Assembly: GCA_038496675.1 (NCBI GenBank)
Contig: CM076663.1
Coordinates: 11,424,919 to 11,488,918, forward strand
Source of the DNA: Rachycentron canadum
Lineage: Eukaryota; Chordata; Actinopteri; Carangiformes; Rachycentridae
DNA: 64,000 nt
Reading direction: 5' to 3'
The position numbers and the translations under genes were made by a program. The notes under the pieces were generated by a model. That model had not been told where the DNA came from and searched no databases. It saw only the letters and a list, made by a program, of their open reading frames with translations. This document shows positions 44,568 to 57,930 of the stretch, piece by piece; the stretch's first letter is position 1; each line of letters begins with the position of its first letter.

Positions 44568-47551
44568 ATGTTCCATGGCATACCAGTTACGGGAGGTGTA
44601 GGAGGAGGTAAGACACTCAAATGATTGTAGCATCATCCTTTTAACAGTAAAGGAGAGCAAATATAAAGTAAGACTCAAAATATATAATTATTTTTTCTCT
44701 CAGCTCCAGCCAATAAACCTGAGCTATATGAGGTAAATATTACTATTTTTATGCTTTAATTAACAAAATTTTGATTCTGTATACACTTAAATGAAATACA
44801 GGCATTAATGAAATTATTTATTTCATTGATTGACTTTTTTTACTGAAACATAACTGGAAGAAAAGTAAACCTACTATTTTTTTGATAAAATTGAAGTAAC
44901 TGCAGGGACAAAATAAAAAATATATGACTTTCTACTTGTTAGCCAGAATAAGTCTTTCACCACAAATCATATCTTTTCAGGAAGTGAAATTATACAAAAA
45001 TGCAAGGGAACGAGAGAAGTAAGTGCCAAATACCTTTCCAATTTTCAGTCCATTATTAATGCACCATTACCAAGGGATTTATACTGTTGTCAGTGCTGTA
45101 AGACTTTATTATTACCCATGTTTCTAAAGGTATGATAACATGGCCGAGTTGTTTGCTGTTGTCAAGACCCTGCAGGCCCTTGAGAAGGCTTATATCAAAG
45201 ACTGTGTCACACCTAATGAGTGAGTTATACCTGAGTTTATATGTTGTGTTTAAATGAATATATCACCTATAACTTTGATAATATATTTTTTATTACATTT
45301 GAGGATTTGTCTGTTTCAGGTACACTGCCTCCTGTTCCAGACTCTTGGTTCAGTATAAGGCTGCTTTCAAACAGGTGCAGGGTTCTGATGTGGGCTCCAT
45401 CGATGACTTCTGCAGAAAGTACAGAGTAAGTTCTGAGTTGGATTTCAGATCATTTTTGACCCATGTGACCAAAATTATTATATAGAGTTTATTTCTGTGG
45501 TGAAGCCTAAGTAAAGATCTTGCTTTTGTCATTTTGTCTCCTAGCTTGACTGTCCACTAGCCATGGAGAGAATTAAAGAAGATCGGCCAATCACCATCAA
45601 GGATGACAAGGGCAACCTGAACCGCTGCATTGCAGATATTGTTTCTGTACGTCCTCTCTCCCCTCCATCATATTAAGCAGTCAAGTTTAAAGTGGAGACT
45701 TATTTTGGATGTGTTCCAATTGTTGAAGTCGTATTTTTGATTAAATGATTTAGTGTGTTCAGTTCAGTTCAGCACTAAGTGGCTCAAGCTGATTCACTTC
45801 ATTTGGCTCATCCTCTGGTCAGTCTTTGAAGAATGTCAGTGGGTGTTGCCAGCTGTATCTACAGCCAACTTTTAATTCAACTCATAAAATCAGACAAAAA
45901 AATAAAATCAGATGACAGATAGTGTGATACTAGCAAAGAGAGTGAAAAACTCATATTTCTTGTTGCTGACTGTAGAAGTTGGAAAATATGTTGAATATTG
46001 TCTCATTTTGTTTCACGTTCTCTCATTTTGTTTTGACCTTCAGCTCTTCATCACTGTGATGGACAAGCTGAGACTGGAGATCAGGGCAATGGATGAGGTA
46101 AATGGGAAAAGTACAGACTGTTGGCAGGCTTGACATGCTGGTTTCTTAAATGGATACCTGACACTTGTTTTCCTTTGGTCCAGATCCAGCCAGACCTGAG
46201 GGAGCTGATGGAAACCATGAACAGAATGAGCAACATGCCTCCAGACTCAGAGGCTAAGGACAAAGTCAGCCTCTGGTTAGTTACACCAGGCCACTTAGTG
46301 TTTCTGTATTTACATCTAATGCCAGTTCAGTGCAGGATGCTAACTTAACACACATACTTGCTTCTGGTGGGAATGGTTTTGCAGAGAGGTGAATAAGGTA
46401 ATTAGTTAGCGAAAGTACATTTTCACTAATGAGTATTTGGTGCACTGTATTAGTCACGAGTCATAAATTCTGCATAACACATCTGACCAAACTTGAAATA
46501 TCTTGGAATCTTATCTTATTCTATGTATGTGTTTTTTCTTTTTCTTTTTCAGTATTTCATGAGTTTGTCACATAGCTGCTACTGGTCTAATAATCTATTT
46601 TGTAATCTGGGGATGTTGAAGCATCTTTTTAATTGACAAAAACAGAATTTATGGGGCAAAATTCTATAGTATAATGTATATCAGGAAAAAAACTCTTTTA
46701 CATGTTCTACCTTTATGAAGCTTATGACTTTTTTTTGTTTTAATATTCCAAAAAGTGTTAATTCTGCTGTATGATTATTACTGAGGTGGTAGTTAGTGGT
46801 GTTGTTGCTCTGCAGTATGCTGAAATGTGTTTCTGATTTTCCTCACGCATGTTAAGAAATGGAGTGGGCAAAATATCGGACCACTAACTCCAACCTCAAT
46901 AAACTTAAATTAGTACCTGTTAAATTAATACCTGTCTGACTGTCTGTCAATCAGAACTGAACTTTTTTTTCCTTATTTTACAAGTGCACTCAATAATCAA
47001 TGCAGTGTATGTTGTTACTAGAGTAGTCTGAGTTCACCTTCTGATGGCGCAGCTTAGCAGAGTCAGACCTAGTTCGTTATTCCTAGTTCAGGGCAGTATT
47101 GTGGAGCTCAATCTGACAACTTGTGTTGAAGCATCACAAACATTCTCTGGGTTTTTGTCTGGTCACTGCTTCATTCTGAAAGGGCCCTTTCATAATGGCC
47201 CATTATGATCATTATTATCATCATAACTTTCCTGTGAAAAGTGCTATGATAAGTAGTGGAAATGTCCTTAATTCTTATGTGAAGTCAAACTATTTCTGCA
47301 GTGGCTAAAATAGCTGCACTTAGTCACTCCATGATAAATCTGACAACTTAGTTGCATTACTTTTCCTTAATCTAAACATAGGTTGTACTATTTTTCTCAA
47401 TTATGATCTTTCGTATTTTTTTCTCGTTAGGTTGACCACCCTGAGCAGCATGTCAGCCTCAGACGAACTGGATGATAATCAAGTGCGCCAGATGCTGTTT
47501 GACCTGGAGTCGGCCTATAACGCCTTCAACCGCTTCCTCCACTCCTCCTAA
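44568..47551 (+). CDS. vps28: ESCRT-I subunit VPS28
   Basis: Nine coding exons: 44568-44607, 44704-44732, 44981-45018, 45130-45219, 45320-45425, 45545-45646, 46044-46097, 46184-46275 and 47431-47551. They give 223 residues (human 221). The sequence is strongly conserved: MFHGIPVTGG start, ELYEEVKLYKNARERE, NMAELFAVVKTLQALEKAYI, and the C-terminal four-helix domain with LFITVMDKLRLEIRAMDEI and LDDNQVRQMLFDLESAYNAF. VPS28 forms the ESCRT-I core with TSG101 and VPS37 on endosomes, and its C-terminal domain contacts ESCRT-II. It therefore serves in sorting ubiquitinated cargo into multivesicular bodies. The ATG is at the start of the exon after the leader, and the phases close throughout. The next gene, mapk15, is also near VPS28 in human 8q24 (from memory). 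Confidence 0.97.
46276..47430 (+). other. vps28 intron 9
   Basis: AT-rich 1.15 kb intron with T-runs. No nested gene or recognisable repeat was seen. Confidence 0.75.
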
Positions 47552-48640
47552 AGCATCTCTCCATCATGGATCCATCTGTTTGAAATTCTGACTCTAATAC
47601 ATGCTAAGTTAAAAGAAATGCTTCTATCTTTCCTAATGTTTATTGGTAGGGATTGGATTTAAGTCTGGGGGAGAGGTTTTCACTCTCCTGCCTCCCCTCT
47701 ATGTCTCTATATTTGTTCCCCGTGTCTTTATCCATGTTGTGCACAATTCAAACTCCGCCACCTTGTAGAGTATACTCCACTGTTTGTGGTACATCTTGTT
47801 GCCTGCAGCCTTGCCCATTGGGCTCTTTCTGTGCTGTGAGATGCTCCATTGATCTGTTTTCTAGCCAAACTTGTGTGATAAATCCTTCAACACTGGCTGC
47901 TTATTCTGATCTTGACAAACCAGTTTACTTCTAACTTTGTACTGTAATTTCAAAAAAGTCTAATTTTATACTTAAGTTTTGCAGAACACCAACAGGGAAG
48001 CATGAATCAATTATATTGGGCAAATTCTGCACATGAAGAAAAGGTTGCAACAGCCAAAGCCTTTATATTATTGGAAAGATGAATATATATTTTTTTCTTT
48101 TTGGTACCCTAAATGTATCCACTGTCTGCCACCTGGGGACATGTTTTGTTCTGTGTAGCATGATTGTTTTCTATTACACAAGTTTTTACTGTAGAATCTT
48201 ACAATAGAGTTTGTCAATAGAGTGAAAGAAGCCATCATAGGTAACATCTGCTTTGTCTGTCAATTAACTTATAAAATGCAGCTGAAATAATTGTTTGGAC
48301 TCTGAAGATGATTAGACTGCACTTCAAATTAATCTTTATATTGAAGCTTTGGTTGAAGGAAATGGTTTATATTCATTATTTTGTTTATTTGTCTATGTTT
48401 GATCTTCTGTTAACATGCCTAATCCATTTTTCCTGTAGAAGTGAGGGTTTGGCCACATTAAGTGGGCAAAAGCGAGGTCGTCACACCTCCTACTTGTTTT
48501 GCTTACTAAGTATGTTTTAACCCTCAAACAACATTAGGGAGAACATATTTATTAAGAGTTATCATTGTAAATAATAGTTTTGATTTTTAAATAAAAGCAT
48601 GTAACATCTTTTTAGAAATAAAGGCTAAAATCTACCTCCA
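47552..48640 (+). other. vps28: vps28 3' UTR
   Basis: About 1.05 kb, AT-rich. Two AATAAA signals at 48590-48595 and 48617-48622 are followed by a GTGTGTG/T-rich stretch, the expected downstream element. Confidence 0.7.
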
Positions 48641-49080
48641 AATTTGTGTGTGTTTTTTTTTCTTGCATTGTTCAAAATGTTCAATTTATGATGTGGGAAA
48701 AGGAAGGATACTGTACTGGACCTATTTGTAGATAATCTTTGAGGTTTTTATTAATCTGTTTATTTTGACCACAACCAAAACTTTTTTGTTGTGATGATTT
48801 TTTTCTACACATGCATATTATAATTTGATTGTGCTTCCACAACAGCCTAATAACGGCCATGGCTGGGTTTAGCTGTTGGGTGCCCCAGGGCTGTGGGGAT
48901 CCTCAGTGAGGAAAGACCCATTTCGTTGCCGAACTAAAACCAAAATGAAACAGTTTCCCTTTTGTTTTGACATTTTTAACAGAGGGCACATTGAGCAAAG
49001 CAGCCTTCGGGATTATGGAGGAGGTCTTCATCTAATCCTAACCCCACAACCATCGTAATCTCCATGACAACACCTAGTGT
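48641..49080. other. intergenic region vps28 / mapk15
   Basis: Short spacer of about 450 bases. No repeat or coding frame was recognised. Confidence 0.6.
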
Positions 49081-49359
49081 CCACCCGTGGCACCCTCGTG
49101 AGTGGGCGGAATTGTTTTTGTGCTGCGGCCCCTTTAAGAACGGGGCAGCAGCGTGTTCGTTACCGGGACGACAGAAAAATGACAAAACTCTTCGACTCGT
49201 CTTTTTGTAGCAGGGAAGTGAAACTTACCACGAGAATTTTCTCTCACCTGGAGAAACAACAGCTAATCCTTCACAGGACTGATCGATCGTGTTGAACTAA
49301 ATGGAGGAGGAAAACTAACCCGCCGACATTGATCGACTGATTGGCTGATTGGTTGAACT
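49081..49359 (+). promoter_or_regulatory. mapk15: mapk15 promoter and non-coding first exon
   Basis: GC content and CpG rise from 49085 to 49200. A consensus donor, GAACT|gtaagt, at 49359/49360 marks the end of a leader exon. The coding start lies in the next exon (acceptor at 49541). A single RFX-like half-site, GTTACC, is near 49157. Confidence 0.5.
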
Positions 49360-49559
49360 GTAAGTGGTGCTACATATGGCTACAAGCAGGAATGAATGGT
49401 CGCGTACGTGTTGACTTAACTCCATTAAGTTGTTAATGTGGAAATAGTCGTTGTATCTGATGCCGCAGCTCTTCTTTAGACTTCATTCATAGCCTCCGAC
49501 ACCTGTTACCCGGATATTCAAAACCTATCGATCTATTTCAGAAATAATAAAAGAGCACG

Positions 49560-52500
49560 ATGAGCAAAAAATATGGATCAACAAACGTGTCTGAGGTGGA
49601 GGAACATATTTCCCTCAAGTATGAAATCAAGAAGAGACTTGGAAAGGGGGTGAGTGTTATTTATTCTTAATTCAGTTGATATTGAATTTAACTTATCATA
49701 GCCTATAAAATGAACTGTCAACATAAAATCCACAAATTCCTACTCTCCACATAGGTCAAAATAAAAGCTTTTTAAGTTTCACTTCCATTTCAGTTTGTAG
49801 GCATTACGAGTATTGCAAAACACATGGCTGCATTAACGCCTCTACCTTTCTACCTTTCTTTAATGTTTACCACAGCTTTAAACCCCTCTGTACTTTAGCC
49901 TTAAAAGAAATTCCTGAAATTCTTCAGACTTAAGTTCCTAAGGGAATAGCAGTGTTGTAAGCAAGAGGTTTATTTACTTTGGCAGGACAAACTCTTTCCG
50001 TGCAGATCAGCTGATGCATGAGGACACTCATGAGTCCAACCCCTTTGTTTTTCTCTGGCTGCTACAGGACTATAAACAGCTTGGTTTCTTTCCATTGAAA
50101 TTCCACAGAGACTCACAATTTGCTGCTCTGCTTTAAATGGCCAGGTGCCACATAGACTCCTCACAAGTGGCCGTACCTGAGGGTGACTGTGGCTCAGGTT
50201 GCACAGCTGTTCAGCCTGTTTACAGTGAACCAATGAGATAGATGGTAGCATCCTGAGCAGCACTGAGCTTAATTGTTTTAGAAAGTCATAAAGTGGATTT
50301 ACAGCAGGAAAATGTCCTTTAAATTCTTCTTAATAGCATTGTTTTGGTTTTATAACGTAAACCAATTTGTATCTCTTTTTTTGGGGCCTGGAAACAGAGA
50401 CACATTCACAGAGTCACCTCTGCTTCCAACACTGCTCCTTGTGTCATTACAGTAACAGTGCACTCTAATGCTCTGCCTCACTGATGCCTCTGTTATGCTT
50501 GACTTCACTACATTAGCACCCGCCCTTCACCATAACCAGAGTTGTAGGGAAACAGAGGTCATGTCCTCATCTGTTTTTTTTTTTTTTATTTTTTTTATTT
50601 AGGAATATGGTGATCAGAAGTGCAGTTACCTTTATTTATTTTAAAGTTTCTCTTATTGGGTTTCCAAAAGAAATATTGCAAGACGACAGCATCCATGACA
50701 GAATAGAGACTAGTCTAAGGAAACAGTTTTTCAATAATAATGCAACACTTTAAAAAATATATAATATGTTACAGTTAAATGGCAGAAAACAATTATTCCG
50801 CTCAAGTGGGTTTGGAGGAGCTGTGCAAACTTGTGTGTATTTTCCCATGTTAGTTTGAAAATATATATTATCCCTTGTAATCCTTCATTTAGACAAAGTT
50901 TTTAATGCTAAGATTGCTAAAGAATATGAGCCCACTCCTGCAGGGTGATAAAGTGTGTGATGTTATTACCTGCAGGCCTATGGCATCGTATGGAAGGCAG
51001 TTGACAGACAGACCGGAGAGATTGTGGCTGTGAAAAAGATCTTTGATGCCTTCAGAAACAGGACAGATGCCCAGGTCTGTACAATAACTTAAATTAAGTA
51101 ATTATTGTAACCTGTTACCTTTGATTATGCTTACTATCTCTGCACCTTGTATATGAATCAGCTCCTTAACCTGTCTAGATAGAAAGAAGATCTTGGCTGG
51201 AGATTAGATGGAACAGGAGGCTTTTGGCTTTTGGTTTTTTGCTGCATGTTCATCAGATTTCTTATTCTAACTGTAATTTCCCATCTCTGTTACAGCGAAC
51301 ATTCAGAGAAATCATGTTCCTTCAGGTAACAATAAGAATTATATCTGCGTTAAAAAGTTTAGCTATTTGTTTTCTTAATTTAAGACAAAGATGAAAGATA
51401 ATCCCAGTCCCACTCTAAAATGTTCTATAATTTCTTTCTTTGTCCAGTTTTAATAATAAGTTTTTTATATAATAAGTTTAATTATCCTAAATTAAATTTG
51501 GTTTGCAAGCAGGTATTTAATATAGGTCACAGAAACACACTGATGAAAATGAGCAGCAACAATGTTGCTGTCTCGCTGTTCTTTATATCCTTGTGTTACA
51601 TGTTTCTGATTCACTCTTTGTCTACTGACCTACATATGTGTGACCCTCAGCTGTTCAGAGGTTACTATTATGTAACCTCTGTTGAAATAGCCTGTTGTTT
51701 GCACAACCTTGATATAATAACTGCTGGTTAATACAGGTCAAACAGTAGCCACCGTGTGCTTTCTGTGTTTGTGTGAATTATTGCTGTTACTAAAACTCTT
51801 TAAACTCTTCTTTATGCAGGAATTTGGAGATCATCCCAACATTGTTAAACTTCTAAATGTCATTCGAGCACAAAATGATAAAGACATTTACCTCATTTTT
51901 GAATATATGGGTAAGTGTTGCTCAATATAAAGAGCTGCTCAGCTGTGGCACAGATCCTTCTTCATTGGGAAGACCATAGTGGATCTTTGCAGTTTCATTT
52001 GGCAAAAAAAGAAAAAAAGTTGTGAGAGGTGTAGTTGTGTCTGGAAGGGCTTCTGCTTCCCTTGGCTGCCTGCTTTGTCTTACTGCTGAGTCCACATATT
52101 GCCCCCCCACCCCCACCCCACCCCCCACCCCCCTCTGCAGTCTAATCCGTGACTGTGCACCAGGATCACAGCACACATCTACTGTTTCTCTTATGAAATT
52201 TGTGTTTTGGATCCTTTTAAGTCAATATCATCGTTTATAATTGTGTGTCATTATAGAGGAGCATGTGTTTGGCAACTCAGTACCAAAAGCATGGTTTACT
52301 CTGAATTATAGCCAGTCCAATCACTGGCTGATATTATTGTGAAATCCTTCTGGACAACACTTGCTCTCTGCTTTGACCTAGATACTGACCTGCATGCAGT
52401 GATTAAGAAAGGCACCCTCCTGAAGGACATCCATAAACGTTATGTAATGTACCAGCTCTTCAAAGCCATCAAATACCTGCATTCAGGAAATGTCATCCAT

Positions 52501-55500
52501 AGGGACCAAAAGGTATGTCAGCGTCTTTATCAGGTGGATAATAAATAGGAATAGTAGTAAATGCATAAAAAATATTAACATATCACACTACCCAAAAGTG
52601 CAAGTTGATACCTACATGCATATATGCCATTATGGCATCTTTTGTGATCTAAGTGCATAATATAATGGAAAATAAATCACAATAATGTGAAATAAATGTA
52701 GTTTTGTTTACAGCCCTACAAATAAAAGCTATTCAGTAGCACATGTACATGTCTGCAGCAAATGTGCTTCTCCAGGCCCTTCTCCCTGGAAAATAAATTT
52801 TGTTCCTCCTTTTTCTCTTAGTAAACATGTTCCCATCTTTCACTCTGGTCACTGTGCTCTGTAATGCTTGTTTGAAATTATTTTCGGATAGCTGAGTGAA
52901 AATCAAACTATTTTTGTCCCTGTGAAAAACATTTCTGTTATCTCTGTTTCCCACAGCCATCCAATGTGTTGCTGGACACTGACTGTGTGGTCAAGCTGTG
53001 TGATTTTGGTTTGGCCAGGTCACTCAACCAGATCCAAGAGGACAGTGGGAATCCTGCTCTGACGGAATATGTGGCAACACGGTGGTACAGAGCTCCTGAG
53101 ATCCTGCTGGGGTCTGCAAGGTATTAACTGTGACAAGCATCTGTTGTCAGTAAACTTCACCACAGTTGATTTAACAATGTTGAAGACTGTAACATGGCAT
53201 TTTAGAATACCTATTGATGACTGTTTTGAGTGTGCCAGACTGTAACAGGAGCACATCTTGTCCAAAGGTACACTAAAGGTGTAGACATGTGGAGTCTTGG
53301 CTGTATCCTGGGAGAGATGCTGCTGGGAAAAGCCTTGTTCCCTGGGACATCCACCATCAACCAAATAGAGAAGATCATGAGTGCCACACCACACCCGAGC
53401 CCAGAAGGTGACAAAAAAAATCCAGGTTGAATTCATTTAGAATGCTTCACACTTTTATTTAGGATTAATTAAATACATTTTCATTTTCAGACATACTCGC
53501 AATCAAGTCTGAATATGGCTCCTCTGTCATTCAAAGAATGCTACTGAAGTAAGAAAATATTTTCTTTTATAAATTTATGTTGTTAGAATCCTACCATACA
53601 CTGGAAATTAAAACAATTCATGTTTGTTTGTGTATGTACATGTGAATCTGATCATTATCATCTGATCAGGATTACTTTATTTAGATATGAATGCAGAGTG
53701 TGGCCTCACTCTGACCTTGTCGCTCTCAGTGCAAGGGGAGTTAGGGGAGTGACGATAACAATTTTCGTCCCCTCCACTGGGAAGACTATTATCAGTTTGC
53801 AGGTAGAGGTGGGGCTCATTACATGCTCAGAGAACACTGTGATTATTGCAGAGATTGAATTGACGTAGCAGTGACAAAGCAAAATCATGAAACAAGCAGT
53901 GGCAGCTTAAATAAACCACCTTGTTGCAAGGGGTGCATTTGATATGTTTTGCCAAAAATGGAGATATTTGAGTCAGCTGTGAGAGTCGAATTGCTCACAG
54001 GCTTTGCTATATTACTGATTCTTGCATAGAACATATAGTTTGCAAACAGAAAATATGTACTTCTACTTTAAAAGGCACAGATTTATTAGTTATCTTTCTT
54101 TTACTCAGTCTAGTTAAATATTAAATTAATTTGTTTAACTCTCGACCTACCAGTTTTTTTTTTTGTTTTTTTTAATATATTCAAATATCACCTATCCTTC
54201 CTTCACCAGACCACAGGTACCTCTTGAGGATCTTTTACAGCCTTCTGTGCCTCCTGATGCTCTGGACCTGCTGAGGGGTTTGCTTGTTTTCAACCCAGAC
54301 AAGCGATTGACTGCTGAGCAAGCGCTGGAACACCCATATGTAGCCAGGTATTAAGCATGTGTTCAGATTGATTAATGGATTAGAGACTGTGGTCAGGTTT
54401 TCTAGTTGAGTAGTTTGAGCCATTATGTCTTTTTTTGTATACTATGTTGCCTATGCTGGAATGAGCTCAGAGATCAGTAATTGGTATCATTATGCTACTG
54501 TTACTATCATAAAGTGCTATCATTTATCCATAATTGTTTTCTGTCCCTTGAGATTCCATAATCCATCCAAGGAGCCAGCTCTGAAGTATGATGTAGTGCT
54601 GCCAGTGGATGATGATGTACAATTATCTGTGGTTCAATACCGCAACCGACTTTATGAGGTATGGGATAAATGTTCAGGAACCAACATTTAACCATATAAC
54701 ATAAGTTGCACTGCAGTAAAATTCATTAGTCAGTATTTATTGTGGAAGGTGATCCGATCACATTAATTAATCTTGAGCATTTTCCATTTCTTTACCTGTA
54801 GATGATACTGGAGAGAAGAACTAACCAGGGGATGCTAAGGCTGATCCAGCCAAAGGATATAGGCTGTGTCAGTAGCAGGGAGAAGCTCGTTGTGAAGGAT
54901 AATGAAGAGAAGGGCCCAGTGGCAGTGAATGGCAATGGTGGTGGCGACCATGAGGAGCGACCTCAGCATGAAAAGACTGATGAGAAAAACATGCCTTCAC
55001 ATATGAGCATCACCAACCCTGAGCCTCTGAGTGTCTCCACCAAGCCTGCTGTGGAGACGACAAGTCCATTAGCCAGCCCTGCCTTGGGAAAACTCACATA
55101 TAATCCCATCACACATGCTCCAAGTATGTTTGTTAATATTTCTACAGGCTCCAAACAGGACTGACTGTCAAACCTTAGTACTTTTCTGGTTTTGGCCACA
55201 AAAAATGAAAATATGGAAATTCTCAATGCATACATATTTTGTCATCTTTCATATTTTTAATACCCACCCCATTTCCATGCCTTCACTAAGATGCATCTAA
55301 GATGCATGAATTTAAATAAATCTGTCAGAGAGTATACCTGCACAGTCCCTCAGGTAGAAAACAAACTCTTCTTCTCTTCATTCAGGCTATTTTGTTCGGA
55401 GCCCAGCTGGACCTCCACATAACTACCACTCCGCTGCAGCCAGCAGGAAACCAGTGACACAGACCAGTAATGGAGATGCAACTAGATCACCAACAGAGGG

Positions 55501-56246
55501 CACTAACACTAATACAGTAAGTACCAGAACTCAGTTCACTTACCATTCACTTTGGTTTTCTTTTGCTGTGAAGTGATCATGATTTTTGTCTTCATTTTTG
55601 CACCCTTTTTAATTTTGTCTACTAGCATTCTTTCCTAGTCAGGCTCTGACTTTGTGGCTCACTTTGAATCTTGTTTTACCTTTTCATCCTCCTTTTAATA
55701 GTCCATGGACCAGATTCTCCAGCGTGGCCGCTCAGCCCCTGTTGGACATAACCGTTCCTTCTCCTTGACCTTAAACCAAACCCAGAACAACCCACTAGTG
55801 CGCAAGGATGAGTCATCATTGTCTTCAGGGCTACATGTTACATCTGCACGCCTGGTGAGTTCACTGCACCTCAGAACGTGTAAAATATGACTCCTATTCT
55901 GATGCAATTTCAGTCCTTTTACATGTTCAATGAAATATTGATTTTTAAACACAGAATGCATGGAAATATATGGATATTTTAACTAACTTTACTAAGGTAT
56001 AGCTGGAGTGGCTGTCAGAAAGTGTCTATCTTTCTTTTTATTCCCTTGCAGAACCAACGTTCCGACCCTCAGGCCCGTGGGGCTCGTCCCCCACCACGGT
56101 TCAGCAAAAAAGTATTTCAGAGTAACTGTAATGTGGCAGCTGCAGGTGACCCTCGAGCCAAACTTGGCAGTTATTCCCAGGCCTATGGTACGATCAACAA
56201 GACAGAATTGGACAATCTGCTTCAAAGTCGTCCTTACGACCAGTAA
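49560..56246 (+). CDS. mapk15: mitogen-activated protein kinase 15 (ERK7/ERK8)
   Basis: Fourteen coding exons: 49560-49649, 50976-51074, 51296-51325, 51820-51910, 52382-52512, 52957-53120, 53268-53407, 53491-53548, 54210-54347, 54553-54658, 54802-55123, 55386-55516, 55702-55854 and 56052-56246. They give 615 residues (human 544). Kinase landmarks: glycine loop GKGAYG 28-33, ATP lysine Lys50 (VAVKK), catalytic loop HRDQKPSN from 143, DFG 163-165, and activation loop TEY 183-185. Gln in place of the usual Leu in HRDLKPSN is typical of ERK7/8. After the kinase domain, RLYEMIL (Tyr348-Ile351) matches the LC3-interacting motif of human ERK8. The tail is long and disordered with conserved YSQAYGT at 592-598. 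ERK7/8 autoactivates, is turned over rapidly, and acts at basal bodies in ciliogenesis, autophagy and genome stability. Start MSKKYGSTNVSEV has the family form. Confidence 0.95.
49650..50975 (+). other. mapk15 intron after first coding exon
   Basis: 1.3 kb intron with a poly-T run near 50573-50600. No coding exon was recognised. Confidence 0.75.
52102..52133. repeat. C-rich tract (G-quadruplex potential on minus strand)
   Basis: Five runs of four or more C are separated by single A, in the mapk15 intron between 51910 and 52382. The complementary strand meets the G3+N1-7 pattern. Confidence 0.8.
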
Positions 56247-56927
56247 CTACTGTTATGTCAGTGGTTACATAGGGGCTTTTTGGCAACTATAAACAAAGTT
56301 TGCTTTGTGATATAATCATAGGCATCTTGCAAACTGAAGGAAAAAGAAACTGTAAAGGTCAAACATCACTTGGGCACTGTGTAGAATATAAGCATGGAGA
56401 CATGGATTTCAGTTCGCTGTCTGTGACAGTGAATACGTAATTGTAAAAATCTAGTGTGACTTCATATTACTCAAACTGTAACAGCAATTCATGAGACTGC
56501 ACATCTCATTTTTCAAGACGTTTTACTCATCTTCATTTATTACATCAGCTGGCAGCTAGCCTGGAGATTTTCAGGAGCCCTGAGGTATCACTTGGTTTGT
56601 GATAACTTAATTCATACATACTTCTTTGGCAATGTGCCCCACAACAGCACATTATCAGATGAAATGTTGCCAGTAAAAGGGGCCATGTGTAAAAATTCTC
56701 ATGTCAAATATCCCTCAATACATTCACCGAAGTTTCACAAATAGAGGGGCCCAGCACAGTAAAACCAGTAAAACCTGCCATCTATGTAGCTAATGACCTA
56801 TGATCTCAATGATTTATGTACATTGAGCCAATAGGTTTTAAATAGGCACAGAATAACTGTAACTGTGTTTTATATAAACTGTTGTTTGAATTGATTATAT
56901 GCAACTAGTATCTTTCATTACAGCAAC

Positions 56928-56933
56928 AATAAA
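56928..56933 (+). terminator. mapk15: mapk15 polyadenylation signal
   Basis: AATAAA about 680 bases after the stop codon. The sequence between is AT-rich and without coding frames. Confidence 0.6.
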
Positions 56934-56949
56934 GCCTAATTATTCTTTA

Positions 56950-57780
56950 AGATACAAAAAAGGAAAACATTAGTGTTTCTTGTACCCAGTTTATTATGTC
57001 GTGTAGCAGCAAACTACCATAAAGTTTAATAATAAACAGAGGTTGATATTCTCAGATTCTTCATCGATTTAAAAGTACTAATACAACAACATAAGAACGT
57101 CTATTAGAAGTCAACATCCTTGCTCTCAAAATCCTTAAGTACAGCTGTTCTGTACAAGTACTAGAACTACACTGCTGGTACTCCCTCTGTAGAGAAATTG
57201 CCCCTGCTGATATTTTGCTGATATTTTACTGATATTATATGCTATTATAATAAATCTATAGATTGTTAATGTTGATGCCATGATGAGTTTTTATTGGTCA
57301 TTGAGTAAACCTTCAGATGCAGTTCAGTAAATCTGAGGGATCTGAGAGATAATTAACAGATTATGAAAAGTTTTGTTACAACACTGTATTAATTATTCTT
57401 TTTTTTTTTTTCTTTTTTTTTTTAAATGTAAGAGTCAACACCTTGGAGGACCTGCAAACAAAAGTGGAGTGAAAAGTACTCAAGTACCTCCAAACCGTAC
57501 TGGAGTACAGCACCGGGCTGAGTGAACTTTACACCGCTGATAATAAACCACATGACCGTAACCATCAGGCGGAACTTTCCCGATGGATCTAGATCTTTCC
57601 GTTGCAAAACAAGTTAAATACCGTTATCTGCGCTTTTTGTTTCTCATTTGACCGCATCGAATAAAAAAAAAAACCCAAAACAAACAAAAAAACTAATCGA
57701 CAGCAACAGCAAAAAATAAATAAATAAATAAATATATATATATATAACACTGCGTCATAACTTAAATAAATGGTGTCATT
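56950..57780. other. intergenic region downstream of mapk15
   Basis: AT-rich sequence with a T-run (57400-57422) and an AAAT/AT microsatellite at 57714-57746. No gene signal was seen. Confidence 0.6.
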
Positions 57781-57799
57781 TTAAATCACCCGGAGATTC

Positions 57800-57930
57800 C
57801 CACAAACCACGTGACCCCCGCGGCGTGGTGACGTCAACGGCTCTCAACCCAGTTGTTCAGTCCAGACCACCCGGAGGAGGAGGAGGGAGAGTTTACATCG
57901 GCAAATACTCCCCAAATAAATACTTTAAAG
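57800..57930 (+). promoter_or_regulatory. promoter and probable non-coding first exon of an unidentified gene
   Basis: A sharp CpG-rich island holds CACGTGAC (57808-57815, E-box) and a full CRE, TGACGTCA (57829-57836). It is followed by GGAGGAGGAGG and a consensus donor, TAAAG|gtaagg, at 57930/57931. The orientation (+) rests on that donor. The coding part would lie beyond the window. I cannot name the gene. Confidence 0.5.
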
